A stretch of 64,000 nt of DNA from Lachnospiraceae bacterium. GTDB lineage: Bacteria; Bacillota; Clostridia; Lachnospirales; Lachnospiraceae. Both the position numbers and the translations under genes were made by a program. Numbering within the stretch: position 1 is the first letter of the stretch; each line of letters starts with the position of its first letter. A model generated the notes under the pieces. The model was not told the origin of the DNA. It saw only the letters and a program-made list of their open reading frames with translations, and made no database searches. The stretch is taken from assembly GCA_030531165.1 (NCBI GenBank), contig JAUNOI010000003.1, positions 1-64,000 of the forward strand, written 5' to 3'. Of this stretch, positions 17,573 to 26,445 are shown in pieces.

Positions 17573-17599
17573 GCATCCGGGGTTTCCCGGGTGCTTTTT
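17573..17599 (+). terminator. Rho-independent terminator of fba
   Basis: A 9-bp stem (GCATCCGGG at 17573-17581 with CCCGGGTGC at 17586-17594, GTTT loop) is followed by TTTTT. Confidence 0.92.
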
Positions 17600-17637
17600 C
17601 TCATTGTATAGGGAATTACATAGAATTTCCCATATAA

Positions 17638-17672
17638 TAAAAAAATCCAGACTATAAAATCTGGATTTTTTT
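17638..17672. terminator. Second, bidirectional-looking terminator
   Basis: AATCCAGA at 17644-17651 pairs with TCTGGATT at 17660-17667, flanked by an A run on one side and a T run on the other. It could back up the fba terminator or stop antisense transcription. Confidence 0.75.
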
Positions 17673-17790
17673 AAAACAATCTTAACTAAACTCTTCTTAC
17701 TTTCTCTAACACACACACTTTTCCGAAGAGCTCTACATGCTTATTATAACAGAATTTGAAGAAGAAAACAGTCACTATTTTGTTTTTCAT

Positions 17791-17863
17791 AAAAATTATC
17801 TTGTGATAATTTTTTCTATATATTATAATTAATTCATAGATATTTATGTATAGTTTAAACTAT
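17791..17863 (+). promoter_or_regulatory. Promoter with two operator-like palindromes upstream of the AraC gene
   Basis: A TTGTGA -35 (17801-17806), 17-bp spacer and TATAAT -10 (17824-17829) form a plausible promoter. A perfect inverted repeat (AAAAATTATC at 17791-17800, GATAATTTTT at 17805-17814) covers the -35, and a second palindrome ATAGTTTAAACTAT (17850-17863) lies just after the predicted start site. These placements suit repressor binding, perhaps autoregulation. Apart from these and the terminators I see nothing in 17549-17906. Confidence 0.55.
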
Positions 17864-17906
17864 CTTGTTATATTAGGAAAATATCTTGAGAAAGGGTACT
17901 TGATCA

Positions 17907-18767
17907 ATGTTTATTAAAAAAGAAAAACCGAAGCTGTCGTCGATTTTTGAGGATGGGCAGGTACCGGTTTTAACTAGATTGACTAGAAGTTTTGATAATT
18001 CTCATTGGTTTTCCAATGCGCATGTTCACTATAATGAAACAGAGTTAGTATATGTTGCAAAAGGGAAAGCGATATTTACGATCAATCAACAGGAATTTTC
18101 TGTTAAAAAAGGCGATCTTCTGGTCGTTGAGCGCGGTTTGATCCATTCGGCAGTATCGAATAAAGATGATCCGTCGGATATCTTTAGCTGCAGCATTACA
18201 GATTATAAGATATATGATCGGGAACGGAATGCATTGTTAAAAAAACCGAATTTGATACCAGTTCAGGAAGCAGGTGGGCATAGATCTTTTTTAGAAACAT
18301 GCTGGAAAGAACTGTTACAGTATCGTAACATGGATGACCGGACATCCGTATCGATCTGCAATATGATCGTGGGAAGCATTGCCGCCATCTATTATTCTTT
18401 ATTTGAAGAGCAGGATAGAACCTATGTTATGCCGGAACATCACTTTACGTATGATATTATGATTTTTATTTATGGGCATTATTTTGAAAATATTACTTTG
18501 GACAGGCTTGCGAAAGAATTTCATATGAGCGCCGGTCATATCAGCCATGAGTTTTCGAAAATGTTTGGGATCTCACCGATCAATTATGCGATTAACTTAA
18601 GGATTGATCAGGCAAAATGGTTATTAGTTCAATCCGATTTATCGATAAAGGAAATTGCATCCGAAGTCGGATATCAGAATATTCAGCATTTTACAAAAAT
18701 CTTTCAAAAAAGGACCGGATATCTGCCGGTAGAATATCAAAATAAATATATTGGAAAAGAGCAGTAG
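17907..18767 (+). CDS. AraC-family transcriptional regulator with N-terminal cupin domain
   Basis: The 286-residue protein has an N-terminal cupin-like sensor (HVHYNETELVYVAKG, KKGDLLVVERGLIHS) and a C-terminal pair of helix-turn-helix motifs (ITLDRLAKEFHMSAGHISHEF and LSIKEIASEVGYQNIQHFTKIF with the GYLPVEYQ tail). This is the AraC/XylS layout for sensing a small metabolite, often a sugar or related compound. The ribosome site is weak (GAAAGGG about 11 nt upstream). No catabolic operon is adjacent, so the target is unknown. Confidence 0.9.
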   Translation: MFIKKEKPKLSSIFEDGQVPVLTRLTRSFDNSHWFSNAHVHYNETELVYVAKGKAIFTINQQEFSVKKGDLLVVERGLIHSAVSNKDDPSDIFSCSITDYKIYDRERNALLKKPNLIPVQEAGGHRSFLETCWKELLQYRNMDDRTSVSICNMIVGSIAAIYYSLFEEQDRTYVMPEHHFTYDIMIFIYGHYFENITLDRLAKEFHMSAGHISHEFSKMFGISPINYAINLRIDQAKWLLVQSDLSIKEIASEVGYQNIQHFTKIFQKRTGYLPVEYQNKYIGKEQ

Positions 18768-18857
18768 AATCACTTGAAGGTCTTCGATCGGAATATAGAA
18801 TATGAAGGGTTGTAATCGTTTTCCTTCAAAAATAAGAAAAAAATCTCATTTTCTCAG

Positions 18858-18886
18858 TTGACATGAAGGGGATGATTGATTATAGT
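18858..18886 (+). promoter_or_regulatory. Predicted sigma-A promoter of lysA
   Basis: A perfect TTGACA at 18858-18863, a 17-bp spacer and TATAGT at 18881-18886 lie 62 nt before the decarboxylase start. Confidence 0.85.
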
Positions 18887-18947
18887 TATTTTAATATGGC
18901 GAAAAATGCATCCGGCATTTTGAATTGATACAGAAAGGACGAGGACA

Positions 18948-20198
18948 ATGTTAAAAAAACCATTTGTAACAAAGGATCAATTAGAAGCGATTTGCGAAAA
19001 GTATCCGACCCCTTTTCATCTTTATGATGAAGCCGGCATTCGAAAAACGGCGAGAGATTTATTTAAGGCATTTTCATGGAATAAAGGATTCAAAGAATAT
19101 TTTGCAGTAAAGGCAACGCCGAATCCAACGATTTTAAAAATTCTGGCAGAAGAAGGATGCGGTACGGATTGTTCTTCTTTAACCGAGCTTATGATGTCTG
19201 AAAGATGCGGGATCATTGGAAAGAATATTATGTTCTCTTCGAATGATACACCTGCAGAAGAATTTATTAAATGTAAAGAATTAGGCGGCATCATTAATTT
19301 AGATGATATCACGCATATTGATTTCTTAAAGGAGACGGCTGGTATCCCGGATACAATCTGCTGTCGCTTTAATCCGGGTGGAGTTTTTGAACTGGGAACA
19401 GATATTATGGACAATCCCGGAGATGCGAAATACGGCATGACAAGACCTCAGCTTACAGAAGCCTATCAGAGACTAAAGGAGCTTGGTGTAAAAGAATTCG
19501 GATTACATGCGTTTTTGGCAAGTAATACAGTATCGAACGAATACTATCCGGAACTGGCGCGTATCTTATTTAAAGTTGCGGTAGAAATTAAAGAAGAAAC
19601 CGGAGTTTCACTATCCTTTATTAACTTGTCTGGTGGTATCGGTATTCCGTATACACCGGATAAAGAACCAAATGACATCTTTGTGATCGGTGAGGGTGTT
19701 CGCAAGGCATTTGAAGAAGTCTTAGTTCCGGCAGGACTCGGAGATGTGAAGATCTTTACCGAGTTAGGACGTTACATGCTTGCACCAAACGGACATCTCG
19801 TAACGAGAGCAATTCACGAAAAGCATACACATAAAGAATATATCGGTGTGGATGCGTGTGCGGCGAACTTAATGAGACCTGCAATTTACGGGGCATATCA
19901 TCATATTACGGTCATGGGTAAAGAAGATGCACCATGTGATCACAAATATGACGTTACAGGTTCTCTTTGTGAAAACTGTGATAAGTTTGCGGTTGATCGT
20001 ATGCTTCCGAAGATCGATAAAGGTGATCTGCTGGTCATCCATGATTCAGGGGCACATGGTTTCTCTATGGGATACAATTATAACGGACGTTTGCGTTCAT
20101 CAGAAATTCTGTTAAAAGAAGACGGTTCTACGAAGATGATCCGACGTGCGGAGACACCGGCGGATTACTTTGCTACTTTAGAAGGTTTTTGGGATTAA
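18948..20198 (+). CDS. lysA: Diaminopimelate decarboxylase
   Basis: This PLP enzyme of fold type III converts meso-diaminopimelate to lysine. The 416-residue protein shows the PLP lysine in FAVKATPNP near residue 52, a glycine-rich phosphate site LSGGIGIPYTP near 228, EPGR-like TELGRYMLAPNG near 265, and an active-site Cys in GSLCENCDKFA near 345. The YNYNGRLR end is usual. The GSLCENCDK segment and the 'LHAFLASN' variant are seen in a clostridial subgroup. The gene has its own promoter and terminator. Confidence 0.92.
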   Translation: MLKKPFVTKDQLEAICEKYPTPFHLYDEAGIRKTARDLFKAFSWNKGFKEYFAVKATPNPTILKILAEEGCGTDCSSLTELMMSERCGIIGKNIMFSSNDTPAEEFIKCKELGGIINLDDITHIDFLKETAGIPDTICCRFNPGGVFELGTDIMDNPGDAKYGMTRPQLTEAYQRLKELGVKEFGLHAFLASNTVSNEYYPELARILFKVAVEIKEETGVSLSFINLSGGIGIPYTPDKEPNDIFVIGEGVRKAFEEVLVPAGLGDVKIFTELGRYMLAPNGHLVTRAIHEKHTHKEYIGVDACAANLMRPAIYGAYHHITVMGKEDAPCDHKYDVTGSLCENCDKFAVDRMLPKIDKGDLLVIHDSGAHGFSMGYNYNGRLRSSEILLKEDGSTKMIRRAETPADYFATLEGFWD

Positions 20199-20212
20199 TT
20201 TATGAATATAGG

Positions 20213-20242
20213 AAAGCGGTTATTTTATATGGCCGCTTTTTT
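20213..20242 (+). terminator. Rho-independent terminator of lysA
   Basis: AAAGCGG at 20213-20219 pairs with CCGCTTT at 20233-20239, followed by T's. Confidence 0.85.
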
Positions 20243-20280
20243 CTTTGCGTAAAAGCATAAGGCAAGCGGAAACAATCTTT
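20243..20280 (+). repeat. Related intergenic element C (5' half only)
   Basis: The segment contains GGCAAGCGGAAACAA (20261-20275) preceded at the same 18-nt distance by CTTTGCGT, as in the element at 43045. Across about 35 aligned bases nearly all differences between the two are transitions. The 3' arm that forms a hairpin in the other copies is missing here and runs into the sdaAB promoter. Its function is unknown. Confidence 0.45.
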
Positions 20281-20308
20281 GGCAGTATATACATAATTCT
20301 GTTATAAT
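20279..20308 (+). promoter_or_regulatory. Predicted promoter of sdaAB-sdaAA
   Basis: TTGGCA (20279-20284), an 18-bp spacer ending in TGT, and TATAAT (20303-20308) make an extended -10 promoter 40 nt before the gene. Confidence 0.7.
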
Positions 20309-20346
20309 AATGGTATTATAAACTTTGAGATAAAGGAGGATAGAAG

Positions 20347-21063
20347 ATGTCTTTATTTGATATTTTAGGGCCGGTGATGGTGGGACCTTCAAGCTCCCAT
20401 ACAGCAGGGGCGGTAAAGATCGGTTATATATCCAGACAGCTTTTAGGAGAAAATATAAAAAAGGCAGACATATATCTGCACGGTTCTTTTCTGGCGACAG
20501 GAACCGGACATGGAACGGATAAGGCGCTTGTAGCAGGATTGCTCGGAATGAAGGAAGATGACGTTCGCATTCCGGACAGTTTTCATATTGCACAAGAGAA
20601 GAATGTAGAGGTAAAATTCGGAAAAATTAATTTAAAAAATGTTCATCCAAACAGCGTTAAGTTAAAATTAACCGGAAAGTCAGGCAGGGAATTGGAGATT
20701 ATTGCAAGTTCCATTGGCGGAGGACAGATCAGAATTTGTAAGATAGACGGACTGGAGGCGAATTTCTCCGGAGAACGGCCAACACTTGTTGTGCACAACC
20801 TGGATCAACCCGGACATGTGACGGAAGTTACTTCTATGCTCGCGCATAAAGGCGTCAATATTGCTACAATGCAGCTGTACCGTGATCACAGGGGAGGCAA
20901 CGCGGTCATGGTCATCGAGTGCGATCAGGAAGTGCCTTTGAAATCCATACATTGGCTGGAGCGTTTGGAAGGTATTACAAAAGTTACGTATTTATCGAAG
21001 ATAGAACAGGAGGATTCAGATGATTCATTCAATGGAAGAGCTGATTCGTATCAGCGAGGATAA
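20347..21063 (+). CDS. sdaAB: L-serine dehydratase, beta subunit
   Basis: This is the smaller subunit of the iron-sulfur L-serine deaminase, which converts serine to pyruvate and ammonia. It begins LFDILGPVMVGPSSSHTAGA, typical of the family. It has a C-terminal ACT domain (LVVHNLDQPGHVTEVTSMLA near residue 150) likely to bind serine. The start follows AAAGGAGGAT. The last 44 nt overlap the alpha-subunit gene, so the two are probably translationally coupled. The C-terminal 15 or so residues past the ACT domain are unstructured-looking and may exist only because of the overlap. Confidence 0.93.
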   Translation: MSLFDILGPVMVGPSSSHTAGAVKIGYISRQLLGENIKKADIYLHGSFLATGTGHGTDKALVAGLLGMKEDDVRIPDSFHIAQEKNVEVKFGKINLKNVHPNSVKLKLTGKSGRELEIIASSIGGGQIRICKIDGLEANFSGERPTLVVHNLDQPGHVTEVTSMLAHKGVNIATMQLYRDHRGGNAVMVIECDQEVPLKSIHWLERLEGITKVTYLSKIEQEDSDDSFNGRADSYQRG

Positions 21064-21886
21064 GAATCATTCCATTTGGGAAACAATTTTAGAGGATGAT
21101 ATGCAGGACCGCTCGGTATCGAGAGAAGAATCGTTTGCGGAAATGCAGGGAATGTATCGGGCGATGAAGGAAGCGGATGCCGGATATGATGGAAAAATTA
21201 CTTCAGCGAGTAACCTGGTAGGCGGCGATGGCGCCAGGATGGAACAGGCGGTACAGGAAGAGAATGTAAGCAGTGGCCCTTTTATTGGAAAAGTAATGGC
21301 AAGAGCGATCAAAATGGGTGAATCCAATGCCTGCATGAAGCGCATTGTAGCGGCGCCGACTGCAGGATCCTGTGGGGTGATACCGGCTGTTTTTATCAGT
21401 TTTGAAGAGGAATTTGGCTATGATGAAGAGAAAATGACAGAGGCGTTATTTGTAGCAGCCGGAATTGGAAGCGTAATCGCTGAACGAGCGAGCATTTCCG
21501 GGGCACAGGGAGGATGTCAGGCGGAAATCGGTGCGGCTTCTGCGATGGCGGCAGGAGGAGTTACCTATTTAAGAGGCGGTAACCATAGTCAGATTGCGGA
21601 TGCAGCTGCAGTGGCATTAAAGAATCTTTTAGGACTCGTCTGTGATCCTGTAGCAGGACTTGTAGAAGTGCCATGTGTGAAAAGAAATGTGATCGGTGCA
21701 GTAAATGCAATCACTTCGGCGGATATGGTAATGGCGGGAATTAAAAGTAAAATACCGGCAGATGAAGTGATTGATGCCATGGGAGAAATTGGAAATCTTC
21801 TTCCGTCCAGCCTGCGTGAAACGAGCCAGGCAGGACTCGCAGTGACACCAACTGGTTTAGCAGTTACGGAACATTTAACGAAATAG
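21020..21886 (+). CDS. sdaAA: L-serine dehydratase, alpha subunit (iron-sulfur)
   Basis: The catalytic subunit, 288 residues, carries the cysteines that hold a [4Fe-4S] cluster: AAPTAGSCGVIPAV near residue 114, GLVCDPVAGLVEVPCVKRN near 210. The start ATG at 21020 follows ACAGGAGGATT within the end of sdaAB. The pair is the two-gene form found in Firmicutes. It would supply pyruvate to the oxidoreductase encoded at 27692. Confidence 0.94.
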   Translation: MIHSMEELIRISEDKNHSIWETILEDDMQDRSVSREESFAEMQGMYRAMKEADAGYDGKITSASNLVGGDGARMEQAVQEENVSSGPFIGKVMARAIKMGESNACMKRIVAAPTAGSCGVIPAVFISFEEEFGYDEEKMTEALFVAAGIGSVIAERASISGAQGGCQAEIGAASAMAAGGVTYLRGGNHSQIADAAAVALKNLLGLVCDPVAGLVEVPCVKRNVIGAVNAITSADMVMAGIKSKIPADEVIDAMGEIGNLLPSSLRETSQAGLAVTPTGLAVTEHLTK

Positions 21887-21897
21887 ATGGCGCAAAG

Positions 21898-21931
21898 ATC
21901 CATAGATTTTTATAGAATCTATGGATTTTTT
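21898..21931 (+). terminator. Rho-independent terminator of sdaAA
   Basis: An 11-bp perfect stem (ATCCATAGATT at 21898-21908 and AATCTATGGAT at 21916-21926) with a T tract follows the stop by 11 nt. Confidence 0.92.
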
Positions 21932-22024
21932 TACATAATTCTTACATTATCGGTTTCAATTTGTGCTACAATAGAGTTTAATAGAAAAGAGAGAAAGATA
22001 TTTCCGGAAGGGGAGGATGAGCAT

Positions 22025-23557
22025 ATGAAAAAAACGCATATATTTGCTGCATTGACGATAGGATCTTATGAAGTAACTTTAACGATTTATGAAGTTTCTC
22101 CTCAAGGCGGCATGCGTCTGCTGAATAAAATCAAGCAAAAAATTGAATTAGGAAAGGACACAATTCGTAGCGGAAGAATTTCCAATGAAAAGGTAAAACA
22201 GTTATGTAAAAAGCTGTTAAAATTAAAACCGGTTATGGAAGAGTTCGGAGTAGAAGAAGTGCTTGCTTATGGTGCAACTGCACTTCGTGAAGCGGAGAAT
22301 CAATATTTCGTCCTGGAACAGATTAAGAATACGACCGGATTTGACGTCAAGATCGTCAATAATCCTGAGCAGAGCTTTTTAGTATATAAAGGAGTTGTAT
22401 CGAATCCGGCTTTTGACGAAATTGCAAAAGATGGAGTTGCAATTCTGGATGCAAGTCCCGGCAGACTTCGTGTTACGATCTATCATGACGGTGATCTCAC
22501 ATTGACACAGAATGTTTCGCTTGGATCTATGAAGATTCGCGAATGGGTAAAGAATACAGGCTATTCTCAGGAGGACAAGACATTTTTGATCCGGGAGATC
22601 ATTTCATATCGGTTTAAAGAGCTGGACAGTTTATTTTTAGATGATGTTAAGTTAAAAACACTGATTATCTCAGGGGATCTGTTTACCAGCCAGCCGCGTT
22701 GGAAAAGTAAAAAGGGAGATATTCTAAATGCAGAAAAGTTTTTGAAACTCTGCCGGAAGGGTGAGAAGCATTTAGAACAGAATATGGCGCTTACGGAAGA
22801 TGCTGATATTTTACTTCCTTCTGTTATTATTTGTGAGGAGTTTTTCAAGCGAATTGGAGCAAAGCAGGCATGGATTTCCGGTATCGAGATGAATGACGGG
22901 ATTGCTTATGAGCACGCGATGGCTACAAGATATCTTCCGCCTCATCATGATTTTACGCAGGATATTCATTCAGAAGTGGTTAAGGTTATGGATCGTTTTA
23001 TTACGGAGACAGACCACAATTATTACGTTGATAAAGTCAGTGATATTATATTTAAGTGTCTTGCAAAGAAAGTGGGATTTACAACGCATGATCGATTGCT
23101 GCTCCATACGGCGGCTCTGCTCCATAATGTCGGATCATACATTGCGATGACGGATTCTGCAAATATTTCCAGCTATATCGTAAAAAGAACGGATTTAGTT
23201 GGATTTTCAGATAAAGACAGAGAGATGCTTGGCGAGATCATACGCTGCCATAAAATGTCATATGAAGATTTCCTTGATACGATCGGGGAACAGAAATTTT
23301 CACGTGAGGAGATGAGCCTGATCGGAAGGCTGAGTATCTTGCTCGGCGTAGCGAATACGCTTGATGTTGCTCATTGCCAGAAATTCGATACGATCCGGGT
23401 AAATATAAAAGACGATGAAGTCCGCATTACCGTAAATTCACTTTCGGATGGAGTATTAGAAAAGAATTTTATAGAAGGACATAAGGAATTTTTTGAATCG
23501 ATGTTTGGTTATAAACTTGTTTTACGGGAAAAGAACCAGAGATATGTAACATTGTAA
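22025..23557 (+). CDS. Ppx/GppA-family phosphatase-like protein with divergent active-site motifs and HD domain
   Basis: The 510-residue protein has an ASKHA-fold Ppx/GppA module (about 1-300) and a C-terminal HD-type domain (LLHTAALLHNVGSYIA near residue 360). It lies directly before polyphosphate kinase, which supports a role in polyphosphate turnover. The usual first phosphate motif DIGSNS reads TIGSYE, and the second, DIGGGS, reads LDASPG. The REAEN segment near residue 92 with its conserved Glu is retained. Start 22025 follows GGAAGGGGAGG; the upstream in-frame extension to 21887 overlaps the sdaAA terminator and is rejected. Confidence 0.82.
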   Translation: MKKTHIFAALTIGSYEVTLTIYEVSPQGGMRLLNKIKQKIELGKDTIRSGRISNEKVKQLCKKLLKLKPVMEEFGVEEVLAYGATALREAENQYFVLEQIKNTTGFDVKIVNNPEQSFLVYKGVVSNPAFDEIAKDGVAILDASPGRLRVTIYHDGDLTLTQNVSLGSMKIREWVKNTGYSQEDKTFLIREIISYRFKELDSLFLDDVKLKTLIISGDLFTSQPRWKSKKGDILNAEKFLKLCRKGEKHLEQNMALTEDADILLPSVIICEEFFKRIGAKQAWISGIEMNDGIAYEHAMATRYLPPHHDFTQDIHSEVVKVMDRFITETDHNYYVDKVSDIIFKCLAKKVGFTTHDRLLLHTAALLHNVGSYIAMTDSANISSYIVKRTDLVGFSDKDREMLGEIIRCHKMSYEDFLDTIGEQKFSREEMSLIGRLSILLGVANTLDVAHCQKFDTIRVNIKDDEVRITVNSLSDGVLEKNFIEGHKEFFESMFGYKLVLREKNQRYVTL

Positions 23558-23573
23558 GGGGGATAAGAGAATA

Positions 23574-25688
23574 ATGAAAGAATTTAAAAATCCGGAATTT
23601 TATGATAACCGTGAACTCAGTTGGATTAAATTTAATGAACGATGTCTGGAAGAAGCGAAGAAAACGGATCTGCCGATTCTGGAAAGATTAAACTTTTTAA
23701 GTATTACCGCTTCTAATCTGGATGAGTTTTTTATGGTCCGTGTCGCATCTTTAAAAGATGTTGAAAATGCGGGAAGCAAAAAGAAAGATATCGCAGGCAT
23801 GACTGCAGAAGAACAGCTGAAGAAAATCAGTAAAAAACTTCATGAATTTATGAAATCTCAATATACGACTTTTACCCATTCGCTTGCTCCACAGTTAAAA
23901 GAGAGCGGGCTTACGGTTTTAAAATCCTATACGGAGATGACACCGGAACAGTCTGCTAAAACGGAAGCGTATTTTGATGAGATCGTATATCCGGTTTTGA
24001 CTCCTATGGCGGTGGATTCTTCCAGACCATTTCCGTTGGTAAGAAATAAATCCATTAATATTGCAGCATTTATTTCCCCAAAGGATGATTCGAATGAAGC
24101 TGATTTTGCAACTGTACAGGTACCAGATGTACTGCCTAGAGGATTTTTCATGGACAATGAAGATGGAACGCAGTCTTTGATCTTATTGGAAGAGATTATC
24201 AAACAGAATATGCATAAACTATTCTTAAAACATGATATTCAGACGATGGGAGTTTATCGGATCATTCGTAATGCCGATCTGACGATTGATGAGGAAGAGG
24301 CAGCCGATCTGTTAAAAGAGATCGAAGAAAAGATCCGGGGACGTCAATGGGGACAGGTGATCCATTTAAGTGTGGAAGACGGTATGGAGAAGAAGCTGAT
24401 CAAATATCTTTCTGAAAACTTCCATGTAAAAAAAGAAGATATCTATTATTTAAATGGACCGATGGATCTGAAATATTTTATGAAGCTCCATGGTATGGAC
24501 GGCTGGGATGATAAGCGTCACAAAAAGCATAGACCAGCTCCAGTTAAAGAATTTGCTAATGAAGAATCGGTATTTGATGTCATTCGTGAAAAAGATGTTT
24601 TAATGCACCATCCATATCAGTCCTTTGATCCGGTTGTCAATTTTGTAAAAGAAGCGAGTACGGATCCGAATGTATTGGCTATCAAGCAGACATTGTACCG
24701 TGTTTCAGGCAATTCGCCGATTATTGCGGCACTTGAACGGGCAGCCATGGAAGGAAAACAGGTTACGGTCTTAGTCGAACTGAAAGCGCGATTTGACGAA
24801 GAGAATAATATCGTATGGGCCCGCAAGCTTGAAAAAGCAGGCTGTCATGTTATCTATGGATTGGTCGGATTAAAAACGCACAGCAAGATTACGCTTGTTG
24901 TCCGCAGGGAAGAGGAAGGAATTAAGCGCTATGTTCATCTGGGAACAGGAAACTATAATGATTCTACTGCCAAAATTTATACAGATATGGGTATGTTTAC
25001 TTGCGATGAAGCAATTGGAAGTGATGCGACCGCTGTATTTAATATGCTCTCCGGTTATTCGGAACCGGAACAGTGGAATAAATTACTGGTTGCCCCATAT
25101 TGGCTGAAAAATGCATTTTATTCGATGATCGATCGTGAGATTCAGCATGCAAAAGAGGGAAAGGAAGCGCGGATTATTGCAAAGATGAATTCTCTGAATC
25201 ATAAGGGAATCATTCAGAAATTATATGAAGCTTCCCAGGCAGGCGTAAAGATCGATCTGATCGTTCGAGGCATCTGCTGTCTGCGTGTCGGAATTCCGGG
25301 AGTCAGCGAGAATATTACCGTTCGATCGATTGTGGGTCAGTTCCTTGAACATGCGAGGATCTTTTATTTCTATAATGACGGGGCAGAGGATATGTTCCTT
25401 GGAAGTGCGGATTGGATGAACCGAAACCTGGAACGCCGTGTAGAAATCGTTTATCCGGTTGAAGATGAGAATTTGAAAGAACAGGTAAAAGAGGTGTTGA
25501 CCGTTCAGCTTGAGGATACCATGCAGGCGCGAATCTATCAGCCGGATGGTACATATAAGCGCATAGATCGCCGCGGCAAGAAAGCATTGAATTCACAGGA
25601 CTATTTTGTAAAATGGGCAAATAAGCAGTTAAAAGAAGAAAAAGATATCAAAGGGGAACGGAAATTTATCCCAAAGTATGCTGAGTAA
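23574..25688 (+). CDS. ppk1: Polyphosphate kinase 1
   Basis: PPK1 polymerises the gamma-phosphate of ATP into polyphosphate. The 704-residue protein starts FYDNRELSWIKFNERCLEEA, the family signature. It carries the phosphorylated-histidine segment YGLVGLKTHSKITLVVRR near residue 430, HLGTGNYNDSTAKIYTD and the second-PLD-like region around FYFYNDGAEDMFLGSADWMNRN. Length is typical. It follows the Ppx-like gene by 16 nt, so the two form an operon. Confidence 0.96.
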   Translation: MKEFKNPEFYDNRELSWIKFNERCLEEAKKTDLPILERLNFLSITASNLDEFFMVRVASLKDVENAGSKKKDIAGMTAEEQLKKISKKLHEFMKSQYTTFTHSLAPQLKESGLTVLKSYTEMTPEQSAKTEAYFDEIVYPVLTPMAVDSSRPFPLVRNKSINIAAFISPKDDSNEADFATVQVPDVLPRGFFMDNEDGTQSLILLEEIIKQNMHKLFLKHDIQTMGVYRIIRNADLTIDEEEAADLLKEIEEKIRGRQWGQVIHLSVEDGMEKKLIKYLSENFHVKKEDIYYLNGPMDLKYFMKLHGMDGWDDKRHKKHRPAPVKEFANEESVFDVIREKDVLMHHPYQSFDPVVNFVKEASTDPNVLAIKQTLYRVSGNSPIIAALERAAMEGKQVTVLVELKARFDEENNIVWARKLEKAGCHVIYGLVGLKTHSKITLVVRREEEGIKRYVHLGTGNYNDSTAKIYTDMGMFTCDEAIGSDATAVFNMLSGYSEPEQWNKLLVAPYWLKNAFYSMIDREIQHAKEGKEARIIAKMNSLNHKGIIQKLYEASQAGVKIDLIVRGICCLRVGIPGVSENITVRSIVGQFLEHARIFYFYNDGAEDMFLGSADWMNRNLERRVEIVYPVEDENLKEQVKEVLTVQLEDTMQARIYQPDGTYKRIDRRGKKALNSQDYFVKWANKQLKEEKDIKGERKFIPKYAE

Positions 25689-25728
25689 AAACAAGGCGGA
25701 ACATGATTTATGTGTTCCGCCTTGTTTT
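25688..25728. terminator. Bidirectional terminator between ppk1 and ppiB
   Basis: A 16-bp perfect stem (AAAACAAGGCGGAACA at 25688-25703 and its complement at 25713-25728) with a 9-nt loop lies between two convergent genes. The A and T flanks allow it to work in both directions. Confidence 0.92.
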
Positions 25729-25739
25729 GATAAATTGAT

Positions 25740-26264
25740 TTATAATTTTTCCGGTTCTTCGTATTCTACGCCAAATGTTTCAACTGTAACCTCTTTCATG
25801 GTCTGTGGCTCTACGGGCGCATCGCCGAACCAGCCTGTTCTTACATTTGCAATTTTATTAACTACGTCCATACCTTCAATAACCTGGCCGAATGCAGCGT
25901 ATTCACCATCTAAGTGAGGAGAAGTTTCATGCATGATAAAGAACTGGGAACCGGCAGAATCAGGAACCATTGTGCGTGCCATCGAGAGGACGCCTGGCGT
26001 ATGCTTTAAGTCATTCTGGAAACCGTTGTTTGTAAATTCACCTTTGATGCAGTAGCCCGGACCGCCGGTTCCATTGCCCTCAGGATCGCCGCCCTGAATC
26101 ATAAATCCTTTAATGATTCTGTGGAAACCTACACCATTGTAGAAACCTTTGTTTATTAATGAAACAAAGTTGCGCACGGTCATAGGTGCGATTTCAGGAT
26201 ATAATTCTGCTTTCATAACGTCGCCGTTTTCCATAGTGATCGTAACGATTGGATTTTTTGCCAT
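25740..26264 (-). CDS. Cyclophilin-type peptidyl-prolyl cis-trans isomerase
   Basis: The 174-residue protein catalyses proline isomerisation during protein folding. The cyclophilin core is complete: NFVSLINKGFYNGVGFHRII, FMIQGGDPEGNGTGGPGY, GVLSMARTMVPDSAGSQFFI and the late AAFGQVIEGMDVV. There is no signal peptide, so it is cytoplasmic. It is read towards ppk1 and stops at the shared terminator. GGAAA precedes the start. Confidence 0.95.
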   Translation of the reverse strand: MAKNPIVTITMENGDVMKAELYPEIAPMTVRNFVSLINKGFYNGVGFHRIIKGFMIQGGDPEGNGTGGPGYCIKGEFTNNGFQNDLKHTPGVLSMARTMVPDSAGSQFFIMHETSPHLDGEYAAFGQVIEGMDVVNKIANVRTGWFGDAPVEPQTMKEVTVETFGVEYEEPEKL

Positions 26265-26445
26265 AATTGTATTTCCTTTCTGATTATCAATAATTTCTTT
26301 CCTATCATAACATAAACATCAGAATTCGTTAATGGTTTATTTTTGTTAAGAAATTTATCAGATAATCTTTATTGAAATATAGTTTCTATCAAAAACGATA
26401 AATGTTATAATGATAAAAACGAGAAATGATAACGGAGGAAAACAC

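Noticed and set aside
20347..21886. Possible frameshifted single serine dehydratase gene
   Set aside because: The 44-nt overlap has a proper ribosome site for the alpha subunit, and both proteins are complete; this is the normal two-subunit form.
21887..22024. Upstream extension of the Ppx-like reading frame
   Set aside because: It covers the sdaAA terminator and lacks a ribosome site; GGAAGGGGAGG supports the ATG at 22025.
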